Assembly (NCBI GenBank): GCA_030295235.1
Contig: AP026129.1
Span: 186,001 to 250,000 of the forward strand
Origin: Fistulifera solaris
Lineage: Eukaryota; Bacillariophyta; Bacillariophyceae; Naviculales; Stauroneidaceae
Reading direction: 5' to 3'
Length of the DNA stretch: 64,000 nucleotides
The notes beneath the pieces were generated by a model. That model made no database searches and was not told the DNA's origin. It was given only the letters and a program-made list of their open reading frames with translations. The translations under genes and the position numbers were made by a program. Shown here piece by piece: positions 43,745 through 54,791 of the stretch (position 1 is the stretch's first letter; each line of letters starts with the position of its first letter).

Positions 43745-43940
43745 GTGAAGTTGACAAAACACTTTGGGGGATGGACAACAAACCGTAGCATTTTTCAACC
43801 ATGAAAATTCAAAGAAGTGTTTTCATGATTAATGCTGATACAAATTGCATTGAAGCAAAGATGAGGTAAGTATATTATGATTGTCGTTTGTACAGCAAGC
43901 TGAGGATAGATTGCAGCTTTAGCTCGGAACAAAATGTGGC

Positions 43941-43970
43941 TCATGACTCATAACTGAAAAAGCAGTCGTG
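43941..43970. repeat. Degenerate CAGTCGTG element with TGACTCA box
   Basis: CATGACTCATAACTGAAAAA precedes CAGTCGTG at 43963-43970; same layout and orientation as the 43713 element. Confidence 0.45.
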
Positions 43971-44260
43971 GTAGACTCTTGCTCGACGCAAATAATGCTG
44001 CCATTCTGGCATTCATACATTCATACGTCTTCCTATTAGAAAACATATCAATCGTCTAAGCTAGTTCTATTGGCTGAAAAGAATCTAGTTAAGCTCTCTG
44101 TTGAGGATTTTACGGTTCCACAGTATATGAACTACAAAGTACAGTACCCGTCCTCATTTCCGCCATAACAAAAATGGAAAGGGAAAGACCAGTCTTGTCT
44201 TTGCTGCCTTTCATTGTGATGATGATGATGTCAATATATTCTTAATATTACTTTAATTCC

Positions 44261-45390
44261 TTAGTAAATGGCAGTCCAACTCGGTTGACTCCTTGTGGAG
44301 GTCACAACATTCGACCAAGACGGAGAAACCGAAGAGACTGATGCAATTGCTGTTTTCAGTGCTAAAGCTTCAATGCGAGCAACAATGTCTTGCGTTCGTT
44401 CGGCGATGGACAAGTGACCGCCTGGAATGCGTTCTGTACGGACTTGTGGATAGAATGGTTGGAGACGTTGCCGAGCCAAGTTTATTTGGCGATGCTCAAA
44501 CGGATCTTCATTGCTACCGACAATTTCGAATGTGATACTTTGGTTCTGCGACTGCAAGTTTGTAAGAATATTGTATAGATTCCAGCGATCAGAGTATTTT
44601 TGATGCTCCCGAACAAAACCAGCTGCCACCGGTAGTACCGAAGTCCCTTTGTGACGACGTATCGTTTTTCGTATTTCAACGAGTTCACGGCGCCGAGTTT
44701 GTTTGGATCGATAAGATTTGCTGTGCAAGGGACGTAGCATCGAATTTAACATCCAATTTGAATGTTGCGCCATGCGTGATCCGAACCGACCGACCCGTGT
44801 TTGCAAAGAGGCGTTGTATTCCACGGATGGGAATGGCCATCGGCAAACAAACCACCATTGAGAATCAGAACGTGCTCAATACAAGTAGAGGAGAACGAGC
44901 GCTCCATTTGCCGACGCAACAATTCCATCAATACCAACGAAGAAAAATCGAATGTAACAACAACCGTCCTTCTCACACCATTAGCGCGCCATTGCGCTTC
45001 GACAAGATCCGCACGCTCCATCGTACTGTACGCGTAGTTGACCGGCTTGTCAGAGTCTCCCTGTCCAACATATTCCACGTAAAGTCGTGGAATTTGGCGA
45101 ACCGTGGAATTCGTGGTATCTTCGAGCCGTTGGTCAACTTTAGCGAAACCATAACTTCCATCAGGAAAACCTGGAAGAAATGTCAACCATCGAGAGGGTG
45201 GAGTCGATGCACTCACCGGATAAACAACTCGTTGGAAGACATTGACAGTGTTCGCATTCGAAGTTGACACCATTCGTTTTTGCTGAGGATCGAAGGGGGC
45301 ACGACGACCGCCCGCAAACCATTCTTCGGCCGTGATAAAACTCGCATCAGAGGAGTCGTTTCTGGAAAAGGAAGATGCTGGACGAAGCAT
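44261..45390 (-). CDS. Alpha/beta-hydrolase-fold protein (one frame break)
   Basis: A protein of about 375 residues. The N-terminal part includes WLTFLPGFPDGSYGFAKVD (oxyanion-hole region), RLYVEYVGQGDSDKP (the D-x-x-G-x-GxSD-like segment of the fold) and a nucleophile-elbow-like VVVTFDFSSLVLMELLRR, followed by HVLILNGGLFADGHSHP. After a frame change near 44816 it continues ASLQTRVGRFGSRM and ends with FEIVGSNEDPFEHRQ and the catalytic His in ERIPGGHLSIAERTQDIV. One missing base accounts for the break. The elbow reads F-D-F-S-S rather than a standard G-x-S-x-G, so the activity is uncertain. It is divergent from the rhomboid gene. Confidence 0.75.
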
Positions 45391-45796
45391 TGTCTTGAAA
45401 GATTTTGTTGGGTTTTGTAGGTTAGAAAGAATGTGAGTGTTTGTGGAGTGATGGCGAGTTTCGCAAGCGAGAATTCAAACGAATGAGGTGAGAAAAATCT
45501 TTGAATCGTGCTTCTTGACTGTTCCTTGAATCACGCCTCGAATTCGCGTTTGTTCGTCGAATAGGCCTTTTTTCCTTTCTGACTTTTGGCCTTCTAAGTC
45601 ACGATCTACCAAGACCGTCTTCGTTCGACGCGACGCGATAAGCGCGACGAACTCTTGCGTCTCCCTATCGCACTTATTCGCTTGCATCATAATTATTTGA
45701 ATGCATCATCGTCCTTCATCATTGGTATTTGATGATAATAATCTTTGCCGTGTTCCCTTGAACCTACCTTAGTCAATATAGTCGACCACCGCAACC
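45391..45796. promoter_or_regulatory. Divergent promoter between hydrolase and rhomboid genes
   Basis: A 406-bp head-to-head gap; no recognisable box beyond general AT richness near 45700-45760. Confidence 0.35.
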
Positions 45797-46895
45797 ATGA
45801 ATATTCGGAGCGTCAGCCGACAAGCGTCATTACTGATTTTATTTTGCATAATACAATCCACGCTGGCATTCCGTCCTTCCTCTCGTTCTCGTGTAAAGCA
45901 CATCACTCGCTCTCCTTTTATCACGTTTCGCAGTCCACCAAATCAAATCACGAAGAACAACTCTTCGTTTGTTGCTTACTCGAGGAACAAGAGCTACTGG
46001 GACGGTGATGATATGAGATGGCGATCAAAGTGGCTTCGACGCTTACAGCGATCTTTGGACGACAGTTCTGCACTACCCGCGCGCAACACCATTGTAGTGG
46101 CCTGTGTTTTGGGATTTATTTATCAGACCTTTGATACCCTCATGACACTTAAACGAAAATTTCCTTCATATTGGCCACAGCAAGCATTTTCGATGATTGT
46201 TGATACATTAATGGGATTCACTGTTCACCAAGGATCTGTTACGACAAATTGGAAGTTTCATCCAATCATGGCACGAGCCGAGCCCCATCGCTACGTCACA
46301 GCTGGATTTTTTACACGGTGGTATTGTCCACCTTCTTCTAAATATGGATGCTATTCGGAGAATGCCAGATTGGCTGGAAACTGGGTTAGGGACAAGACTT
46401 TACGTGTCGACGTTTCTGGTGAGCATCGTGACCGGTCATATCAGTCACACTTATTTTGATGATTTCAAATCGGCGTGCTTGGGTGCTAGCGGTGGAATAA
46501 TGGGTTTATATGGTCTCATGTATGTGTGCTTGGTTCGAATGGGGAATTCACGTGCGGCGTGGCTAGTTTTGCGGGGGCTGGCGCGGTTGCTCGTGTATGG
46601 CTTCGCGCTGGGAGGAGTTAGCAATGCCGCGCATTTTGGCGGCTTTCTTGGTGGTGTCGTCATGGGGACCTTATTTGGTCCTCGATATCGATCGAGTTAC
46701 GCGTTGCTAAGGAAAAATAGTCTTGAAGTGGACAACAGTCCTCGTGATTATAGATCCGTCATGGGACTAGGAACTAAATCAACCAGTGGGATATTCCCAC
46801 TTTCCGTCTTCTGGACTGTTTGTTTCCTGTCGCTTTTGTCGCAACCAAGGTTACGAAGCGCTCCATTGATGGCACTACGAGGGCTCGGATTGTAA
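45797..46895 (+). CDS. Rhomboid-family intramembrane serine protease, probably plastid-targeted (one frame break)
   Basis: It begins with a signal peptide and an ASAF-like site (LLILFCIIQSTLAFRPSSR), the pattern of diatom plastid proteins. The rhomboid core follows: HRYVTAGF, then after a frame change LHGGIVHLLLNM (L1 loop/helix 2), the catalytic serine in ACLGASGGIMGLYG and the catalytic histidine in SNAAHFGGFLGGVVMG. The Ser-His dyad is complete, so the protein is probably active in cleaving membrane helices. The break is at a T6 run (46308-46313), where one T fewer joins AGF to LHGG. ATG 45797 starts the signal peptide. The tail after residue 320 is a further hydrophobic segment. Confidence 0.87.
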
Positions 46896-47747
46896 GCTAC
46901 AAATTCTATTCTGCCAACCCAATTCAACAACAAAATGTCTCAGCATTCAGTAGCTCCAACGTTTGTTCGTAATCCGAAGAGTTATGCACATTTCTTTTCA
47001 ACCAGTGGAGGAGTTATGACTTATGACTATAGCTTATTGAGCGTCGACAAATCATGTCTCGAAAATGTCGCAATGAAGTTGACCATAGCGGTCAAATTAG
47101 ATCAACGTGCTGACACATAGGAAGTGTATAAATGATCCTACGACGCTATTTTGATTTTACTACCATTATAGATCAGCTCCACCCTATACTTATCCAATAA
47201 CACTCGCAGAGTGTAGAGTCGATTCAAATTGTCTACCAACCGCCTACCCCTTATTCCTAGCTTCAAACTCCTATAATTTAAAGCAAGTTGTCATCCCATT
47301 GATATATTTTCTTGGGGTCGTCAACGCCTGAAATCCAGTCGACGACGACTCTGGACGGCCTCCTCGTAATTTATTAGTAGGCCGTGAAACAGGAAATTCA
47401 GCCCTCTTAAAATTTGATTGTCAGCTTATTTTTTGTTTTGACTTTCAACACTGGAGCAGCACTTTGCACTTTGCGCCTTAGTTCTTCTTTCTGCCTTCAA
47501 CGAAACGAACTCATCCGAATGCTTCTCTCTATTTTAGCATCATCCTTTAGTAGTTTCGATGTCGTCTTATGTACACTTTCAAAGTATAGCCATCCTACCT
47601 CCATCTAGTTCTGTTGAACATGCGGTACAACTTCCGTCGGAGCGCAAGCACACCAAACCAAAAAAGAAAAAAAGCCATCAACCCATCACCATCATCAACA
47701 ACTATTTGCAATTGTAGTGAACCCTCTCAAGTAAATACAAATTTGCC
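46896..47747. other. Intergenic
   Basis: 852 bp without a supported gene. The part before 47748 (ACCCATCACCATCATCAACAAC) looks like a 5' leader. Confidence 0.4.
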
Positions 47748-48469
47748 ATGCTTCATTCATCTTCAGCCAAGCTTCGAGGCCACCGGATTCTCGACAAGGT
47801 AGCTCGAAGTCTGAGCACCCGCCTAAGCGCGGCAGACGTCCAGCTACCGAGACCGCAAGAAGGATTCACTTTGTCAGAGAAACAGCACGAAAATTCGTGG
47901 AATGATCTTGTCTATTGTATTTCAATGGCGCCGGATAGCACTGACTTTCATAAAAACTTTGAAAAGATTTTCAGCAAGCCTACAGCGATTATGAAGGAAC
48001 AGCTCTCGCACACGGTCCGAACGTTTGTTGATAATCGGCCTCTTCCTACTACTCTGGATGATGCCCTTAGGCCCACTCGGCGTGCCATAGTCATCACCGA
48101 AGCAAAGGCACCTTTTAAAATCTTCAATGTGAACAAAGCTTGGGAGGAACTTTGTGGTTACAAGTATGTTGAGTGTCGTGGCAAAACCCTTGGTTCGATG
48201 GTAAAAGGTCAGTCATTCACCGTTGGCTTGCTTTGAGATATTCACTTTGTACTCACACGTCGATGCCAGGTCCTGACACCGATACACGTGCTGCTACTGG
48301 TCTGATAAGTCAGTTATTGCAAGGAAATGAAGCGGGGGCTACAATCACAAACTATACGAAACAGGGCCGACGTTTCCGAAATCGCGTCCGCGTCGGCACT
48401 TTGAAAAACACCGACGGAGAAGTCACTCATTTCGTTGGTGTTCTGCAAGAAGTCAAGGACGGAATGTAA
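47748..48469 (+). CDS. PAS-domain protein, LOV-like but lacking the flavin-adduct cysteine
   Basis: A protein of about 220 residues with one intron (48208-48269, GTCAGT...TGCCAG). The PAS domain occupies the C-terminal half: RRAIVITEAKAPFKIFNVNKAWEELCGY, then GKTLGSMVKGPDTDTRAATGLISQLLQG and RVRVGTLKNTDGEVTHFVGVLQEV. The spacing of GPDTD and the final FVGVLQ(E/D)V resemble LOV photoreceptor domains. In LOVs the helix before GP(D/E)TD reads NCRFLQ with the photoactive Cys, and here it reads TLGSMVK, so light-driven adduct formation is not expected. The N-terminal 100 residues hold HENSWNDLVYCISMAPDSTDFHKNFEKIF. No effector domain is present, so it may act by dimerising with partners. Confidence 0.75.
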
Positions 48470-50699
48470 TTACGCAATGTATAAAATTTAATTCCAAGTT
48501 CATGTACGCATTATTTTCCTTTTCAGCAACCGTTATGCAAACTCAACTGAAGCGTCCCAACCTGCACGCGCTTGATTGTTCCCTGCATCTCAAAGCTTCG
48601 CGTCCTCTGCAGCAATGCAAATTTCATCCCGTAGGCGACAATCTTTGACTCCACTGTTTGCAAGAGGGAAACTTTTGCTGCACTTCGATTTCAATCAGCA
48701 GAGAAGTGAATGAAACAATGAGATGCTTTACGATGCAAAACAAACGTTCACGAGGTTCTCACACGACACTCATGTCGTGTTCACCAACTTTCACATGCAT
48801 TCACGTGTAACTGTTACTATCTTCAACCAAGCAACGCACTTAGCTATCTATCTTATCAATCTATCCATTCCAATCCGCTTCTTTTCGTATTACAACACAA
48901 TATCCCGCTGCAATAACAGCAATGAAACTTCACAGTCCGCAACACAACAGCCTTGCTTGTAATTTGCCCTGTCAAAAAAATAATCAAGAGCATCCATAGA
49001 GCGCCATGTACCAATGTACCACCAAGCTGCATAATAAGTGACAAGTATCTTGAAAGTGACTACAAGAGAAAATGATTTCACATGTTCTTCTTCACCAAAT
49101 GTTGCGTGGCTATTTCACTATTCAACCTCGGACCGCGAAGAATATCTCCGTGCATCTTTACGTGAGAAGGAGGACTGATATACAAAACTTTATTGTGATC
49201 CGATTTTCCGGGATTGCGCAACTCTACGTGCATAGTTCTATTGTTCCTTTGAATCCAATCGAATTTATGACATGTTCAGCTGTCGTTTGGTGGTCCAAGC
49301 TGTCAGCGGAGAAAACGCGTGTGATCTGGCACAAAGATCACATAAAAGATAGCATCGTGCAACTGGCACGTGCAAGTCGGTCGCTCTTCAGACTGTTGGT
49401 CTCGATCGTCTCTTTCGCCGGCTTCGCAAGTTGTAAGGTTACATTAATCACGTCGACATCCCTTGATAGATGCAAGTCTTCTTTGACCATAGCGAAGACG
49501 ATCACACAATGTTCTATTGTGGCAAGGACAGTGCGTGTTCTCACTCATCATACTTTGTACTGCAGGCACGCATGCGACTGCTATCATCATCATTTATCTA
49601 AACTAGAAGATACTTTTTTCTTGAAAGAAGATTAGAGTCTCAAAGCATCAAGCGCAAGCAAGTCTCGTTTTTCGTGTTGCAGTACCTGGTATGAAGGAGA
49701 TATTTTTGAGGTACTCTTGTCTCTTGTCAATTTGGTTTGAACTAAATGAACAACTGCTACCTGGAAATGGCGTTAAAACTCTGCCTCGTCGTGGATGCTA
49801 CGTAGAATCTTGTACCTTGTACCACAGGCAGAATTTTAACGTCATGTCATGACCTGGTAACGTACCAGGTACCAGGTACGAACTACGAACAACAAGAAAG
49901 AAAAACGGAGTAACTCCGGATCGTTGAGAGTATCAATCAGGAAGAAGTTTATTTCTGTTTCGGGGCTTCTTTCAAATGACGTGTGTGACGTCTGACGTGA
50001 GACAAATAAGTTGCATGTTGCATGTGGCATTCATTTCTTCGGAGTGACGAACGACGGAACACGAAGTTGTGCAAGTAGTAATTCTCTTTTCAAGTTTTCT
50101 TGTCAATCGAAACGCATAAAGTTCCCAATAGCGAAAGAAAACTTGGTGGGCGTGATGCTCTCTGTTTGACGTTCGAACTGCCACCTTCTTGAAGCACGAC
50201 GATTATTTGAGCTGAAGCAAATTCGTAGACGCCGTGCCTTGACTTTGTGGAAACATTGTTCACTACCTCTGATCTCCCATCGTCATGTACTGTAACACTA
50301 GACAGAAAAGATAGACTATTGAGAGATGTGTAGTCGAGGCGAGTGTTGAGGATGGTATCATGTATCACCATTGTGGTGGTCTACTGATTACTATCCCCTG
50401 ACTTGGGTTCAAATGTGACTCCCAGAATCACGTGGGCGAAATTTCAAACTGTACTATAGTAATTTATGTACTTATGTGGCCGAAGGCTGACGATGGGTCC
50501 TCGTAGAAAGAAGTGAGTCATTTGCATCGAACTGACGACCGTGGTGAGAAGGGAACGAAAAGTACAACTACCTCCCCATTCAGATCTCCTTCAACCCAAT
50601 CAAAGAGCTCCAAACGAAACCTTTCTACCATCGTCATTCCGCACGCTTTTCCATCCTTCCAGAAAAGCTCACTGTTCAGTTATTTTCTTCATCTTCGCA
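48470..50699. other. 2.2-kb intergenic region, one doubtful reading frame
   Basis: A 187-codon frame at 49072-49635 (plus) is the only long one, but its peptide is Cys/His/Ser-rich, without domains or a natural composition, and I do not call it a gene. GGTACC-type motifs are concentrated at 49856-49880. The cyclin 5' leader probably occupies the last 200 bp. Confidence 0.4.
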
Positions 50700-51653
50700 A
50701 TGAAAATGCTGCAGCAAGACGATGTATTGATTCTCGAATCAAGAGACAGCATTCACAAGATGCTCGCTCTTGAAGCATCAATGAAGTGCGGCGATGGAGA
50801 AGAAAACGCGGCTTCAAACGAAGGCGTCAACTCGCTCTGGAGGCAAAAAGTTGCTCTTTGGTGCTATCAAGTTGTCGATCATCTCGAAGAAGAGCGTTCA
50901 ACCGTTTATGTTGCAATGAATATTCTCGATCGCTTTTGCTCTGCCTTGCATAGTCGAGCTGGAATGGATGAACACGCCTACGAGGTTGCCTCGATGACAG
51001 CGCTTTTCTTGGCTGTGCGTATTGCCGGTTCTGGCAATCTTGAGATGTCAGAACTGTTATCGATGAGTCGAAAAGGAATTTCGTCACAAGATATCATGCT
51101 GACGGGTACATCGATCATAGAAACGCTCGACCTTTCGAAACGCATCCTTACGCCATTCGACTTTATTGCATCTTTGGCGGATCACCTCCCGCTATCACTC
51201 AAGGCAGATGCCTCGCGACTTCGTGATTCTGCATGCTACCTTGCAGAAATGGCTGTTTGTGACACTGTCCTGTCTTCCTTTAAAGCGTCTGAAGTCGCCT
51301 TTGTTGCTTTTGTAAATTCCATCGAGGAAATGGTGTCCAAATCAGAAGCCAGTGTGTTTGGCTCTTTTGTTGCGAAAGCAACCGACATTATTCCCTCTTC
51401 AAGCGAAACCGCTCGTATCAGCCGTCGCCTTCGCGGAATCTACCAAAAACAAAGACAGGATTCACGATCTCCCAGTGCGCAACAAGCGGAAGCTCAGCCT
51501 GTGGTTGCACACGCGCATTCACCTCTTGTCCGCGTCGTATCCGTTGACGACTTACAAGAGTTTTCCAAGCAACGATCAGGATTGAAGCGATGCCAAAGCG
51601 AATACAGCCTTGATGAAGACTATCAAATGAAGCGATCAAGATACCATGACTAA
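50700..51653 (+). CDS. Cyclin of the diatom-specific type
   Basis: An intact protein of about 317 residues with an N-terminal cyclin box: LWRQKVALWCYQVVDHLEEERSTVYVAMNILDRFCS, then ASMTALFLAVRIAGSGNLEMSELL and LDLSKRILTPFDFIASLADHL. The first helix and the L-DRF-S segment are standard for cyclins binding CDKs; the sequence between them resembles the large diatom-specific cyclin group linked to nutrient and stress control of division. The C-terminus is Ser/Gln-rich with a basic RSGLKRCQSEYSLDED and KRSRYHD. The open frame starts earlier (50541), but ATG 50700 (MKMLQQDDVLILESRD) gives the usual short N-terminus. Confidence 0.8.
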   Translation: MKMLQQDDVLILESRDSIHKMLALEASMKCGDGEENAASNEGVNSLWRQKVALWCYQVVDHLEEERSTVYVAMNILDRFCSALHSRAGMDEHAYEVASMTALFLAVRIAGSGNLEMSELLSMSRKGISSQDIMLTGTSIIETLDLSKRILTPFDFIASLADHLPLSLKADASRLRDSACYLAEMAVCDTVLSSFKASEVAFVAFVNSIEEMVSKSEASVFGSFVAKATDIIPSSSETARISRRLRGIYQKQRQDSRSPSAQQAEAQPVVAHAHSPLVRVVSVDDLQEFSKQRSGLKRCQSEYSLDEDYQMKRSRYHD

Positions 51654-52396
51654 AGTTCCATCTCCATGGACCGTGTACATACAAGAGCGACCCTTGTCCT
51701 CTTTTTAGAAGATTTTCTTTCACATCAACAGAATTATCCCTCACTGTCTAAATAGGGTTCTCCATCGATGCCTTTCAAAACCATGACGTTCAAATTACAC
51801 TTATTTCGGACGGAAGGCACGTACAACACATTCTTCCAACTAGAAAAACATGTACAGCAAATAATTATAAATCATTGTTTCTCAGGAACTTTCCCGCATA
51901 ACTTTTTTGTATAAAATACGGTTGCTTATTTAAAGGAAATAGGAAAGAAACTGGTGTAGACTCATGAAGCCTTAGTTCATAATGCTGCGGATAGAGTTCG
52001 TGATAAAGTGATGTCGTTGACGTGTGATGAGAACTGCTCACAGGCTTCTCAACAAGCATCAAGACCACGAAACTCGAGATCGCCGCAACTTCAATGTCTA
52101 ACTTGTACCGATATGACATCATCAGTTTCCTCTGATTTTTTTGTCGCACCACAAACGCTTCATGGCTCTGAACTCCGAACATGGCCAGATGCACCACGTG
52201 GAAGTTTCAAAAGTGATTGCTGGAACTGCTCGCAAACTTGCTTTCGTTTCGTTTGCGAACATCCGACCTGCCCATCAAAACGCTCGGCTTGATTATTTGA
52301 CATACAAACAACTTCAATCATCGAACAATTTTAGTAAAAAAGGCATCGCGGGTAACGTAGACTTGACTCTGTCATAGAGCGTATTCAAACCAGATC
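51654..52396. other. Intergenic
   Basis: No supported gene in 743 bp; the right end is the promoter of the WW-domain gene. Confidence 0.4.
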
Positions 52397-54749
52397 ATGA
52401 GACTCGAAAAACGATTGCTGGTAGCATTTCTTTCGTCGGCCTGCTCCAACCACTCTTTGTGGGCAACGGCATCGGCTGGAGGCAACCCTGGAGGCCATGG
52501 TTATCAGACACACGGCTACATGCAGCAGCAGGGTTCAAATTGGGGGTCTAATGAAGGCTCATATAGTCAACCGAACGATCGCGCTGCCCCACCTCCTCTT
52601 CCTGCTGGATGGTCCGAGCATTTCGATCCTTCCTCGGGCCAGCCGTACTATTACAACGCAGCTGACGGCACAACAACATGGGATCGTCCACAAGTTGTAG
52701 TAGCAGAAGATATCAACGAGTCGAAAGAAGATGCAACCCCGGAGTATTCAAACTTTTCTGGAGAAGAAAAGCGCCCCTCGCTCGATTCCGATTTTTCGAA
52801 TGAGGCTGAGGTAACCGATGAAAAACCAGCTCAAGAGAGCGAAAATGAGCCAACCTTTCGCGACTACAGTGCATTAGGTGCCAGAGAGGGACAAACTAGC
52901 GATTTGGGCAGCGGAGACCAGCCAATTAGCGAGCAGAAACCACAAGAGACGCAACAATCCTCCCAGAGACCATGGGGTGTTCCTCAAGGAATCCAACAGC
53001 CGTCCACTGAAGGCCTGAATCGAGATGTTTATCGCTCGTCTTTCGAGCCAACTTCTTCGAATCAATATCAGAATAACAATGCGCACCAGACTGGGCAAGA
53101 GCAGTTTTCTAACCGTCGTCCTGAACAGCGTCAATTCGAACCGTCGGGGCCATCAACGCAGGAAACCGAAATCGATGCTCGAGTTAAACCTTTTGGTCAG
53201 GGACCAGGACAGGTGCTAGGTCAGCCTCCTCAGCAGAGGGATAAGTACCAATCAGTGCACCAAGGAAGTCATTCAGCTCCGCGTAGGCCAACCTTTCAAG
53301 AGGAAACCAGTCCGAAGGAGGAGGAAAAGAAAGATTTAGAGCTCCCGCCCCGTTCGTTCGCACAAAGACATCAGCAGCAACAGACAGAACCAGAGTCGAT
53401 TTCCCAGCGACCGTTGCAGTCACAGCCAGTAGCATCTGCCAATATAACACAGACGGAGGCACCCAGATTTTCGCAAGCTTCTGGTCCAGCGTTCGTACCT
53501 AGACAGCCTGTCCCGGGAGCACCGTTGCGGCCGCAGCCGACGACTTTTCAAAGAGATCAAGGTTACCCAAGCGGCGGGCAGCACCATGGAGAACGAGTAA
53601 ACAACGAACAGCTTCAACGAACTACTCCGCCTCCCCAACAGCAGCAGCAGCTTCCTCCTCCCAATTTGCAGTCTCCTCCACAGCAAAGTCAATACAACCC
53701 GCCACAATATGCCCAAAGGCCTCCATCGGCGCACAATCAGCAACATCAATATGCTCTAGGATCGCCACAGGGTCAGTATGGCTACGGACAACAGGATGCT
53801 GCAGGTCAGAATCCGTATGGGCAGTATCCAAGAGAACATGCGCAAGCACAGTATGGGCAATACGGACAATACGGTCAAAACGGACAGTACTCTCAGCAGT
53901 ATGGAGGCCCTTCCCATCAAGGAGGGTCAGGCCAGCTCGTTTCTCAGGAAGAAACAGTGGGTGGAGCTTTGCGCGGGGCTTTCGGAAGTGCCTGGCAAGG
54001 ACTGGTTGGTTTTGGCAATCGAACCATGACGGCGGTAGAAAGTGCGAAGAATACTGTCGTGTCAGGTGCCCGAGAAGCCACGCAAACAATCTCATCGACG
54101 AGCTCAAGTAAGTAAATTGAGAGCGATTCCATCGTTTAGTTTTGCATATTTCTCACAATATTCTGCAGATTTACTGACCCAGGCCAAAGGCACCCTGAGT
54201 TCTGTTTTTGAAGGGGGAAGTGAATCAGCTGTTGATCAGTATTCGTTGACTGGTCGTTATGGAGCTCCTCCTGCATCGGGTTATGGTGCACAATCACAGG
54301 GTCAGCCTTATCCAGGCTACCCTTATCAGCAGCGACCAAGACCACAAGGTCAAAACTATCCGCCTCAAGGACAATATCCACCGCAGGGTCATTCTCTTCC
54401 GCAGGGTAACTATCCTCCTTCAGGAAAGTACCCGCCTACCGGTCAGTACCCTCCTGGATACAATCCACCGCAACCCCGTGATGACCCTCCTTATCCTCAA
54501 GCTCAGCAAGAACAACGTCCGCCCCACGGGCGCCCTATGCAATACCAATGGCAGCAGCCTCCTGGGTACGCTGGTCAACAATCTGGCGAATCACGACAGC
54601 AGCCCCCTGTTCAGCAACGAGGTGCTCCGTATCCTCAACAACGCCGCAATCCTGGTCCCGGCGACCAGCAGCCGCAGCAACAACTACCACAAGGACAACA
54701 AGCTCAGGACCCTTGGCAACATCCTGGCTTAGGACCAGATGGATATTAA
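52397..54749 (+). CDS. Secretory WW-domain protein with long Gln/Pro/Tyr-rich low-complexity region
   Basis: The N-terminus is signal-peptide-like (MRLEKRLLVAFLSSACSNHSLWATASAGG). A WW domain follows at about residues 65-95 (PLPAGWSEHFDPSSGQPYYY, then TTTWDRP). About 450 residues rich in Gln, Pro and Ser then lead into YGQYGQYGQNGQY-type repeats. A short ordered stretch (GGALRGAFGSAWQGLVGFGNRTMTAVESAKNT) spans the region before the intron (54108-54168, GTAAGT...CTGCAG). After it come QAKGTLSSVFEGG and a second PPQGQYPPQGH/GNYPPSGKYPP repeat tract rich in PPxY-like ligands. The protein could thus bind itself through WW-PPxY contacts. WW domains are usually cytosolic, so a secreted location needs care. 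No frame break. Function unknown; it stops 42 bp from the stop of the HAD gene. Confidence 0.7.
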
Positions 54750-54791
54750 AGTCGAATAATAGCGAAATTAATTCCGAAGTGTTCTATAATA

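Larger units (their letters stand above)
43191..44260. other. Intergenic region with several inverted repeats
   Basis: 1.07 kb without a gene. It contains three members of the CAGTC(A/G)TG family (43490-43516, 43713-43744, 43941-43970). Two of these sit in partly repeated surroundings: AACCATGA-type sequence following ACAACAAACC, ...GAAGCATG..., and TTAAAGC/TTGAAGC-AAGATG at 43560-43660 and 43770-43865. This suggests a diverged duplication of about 210-230 bp. Confidence 0.5.

Noticed and set aside
49072-49635. 187-codon open frame on the plus strand
   Set aside because: No domain, skewed composition, no credible start context, and no support from neighbours. Kept only as a remark in the intergenic entry.
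50400-50440. tRNA-like B box (GGGTTCAAATG)
   Set aside because: No matching A box, anticodon arm or acceptor pairing could be drawn around it.
53622-54107. Minus-strand frames opposite the WW gene
   Set aside because: Produced by the repetitive Gln/Pro codons of the sense strand.
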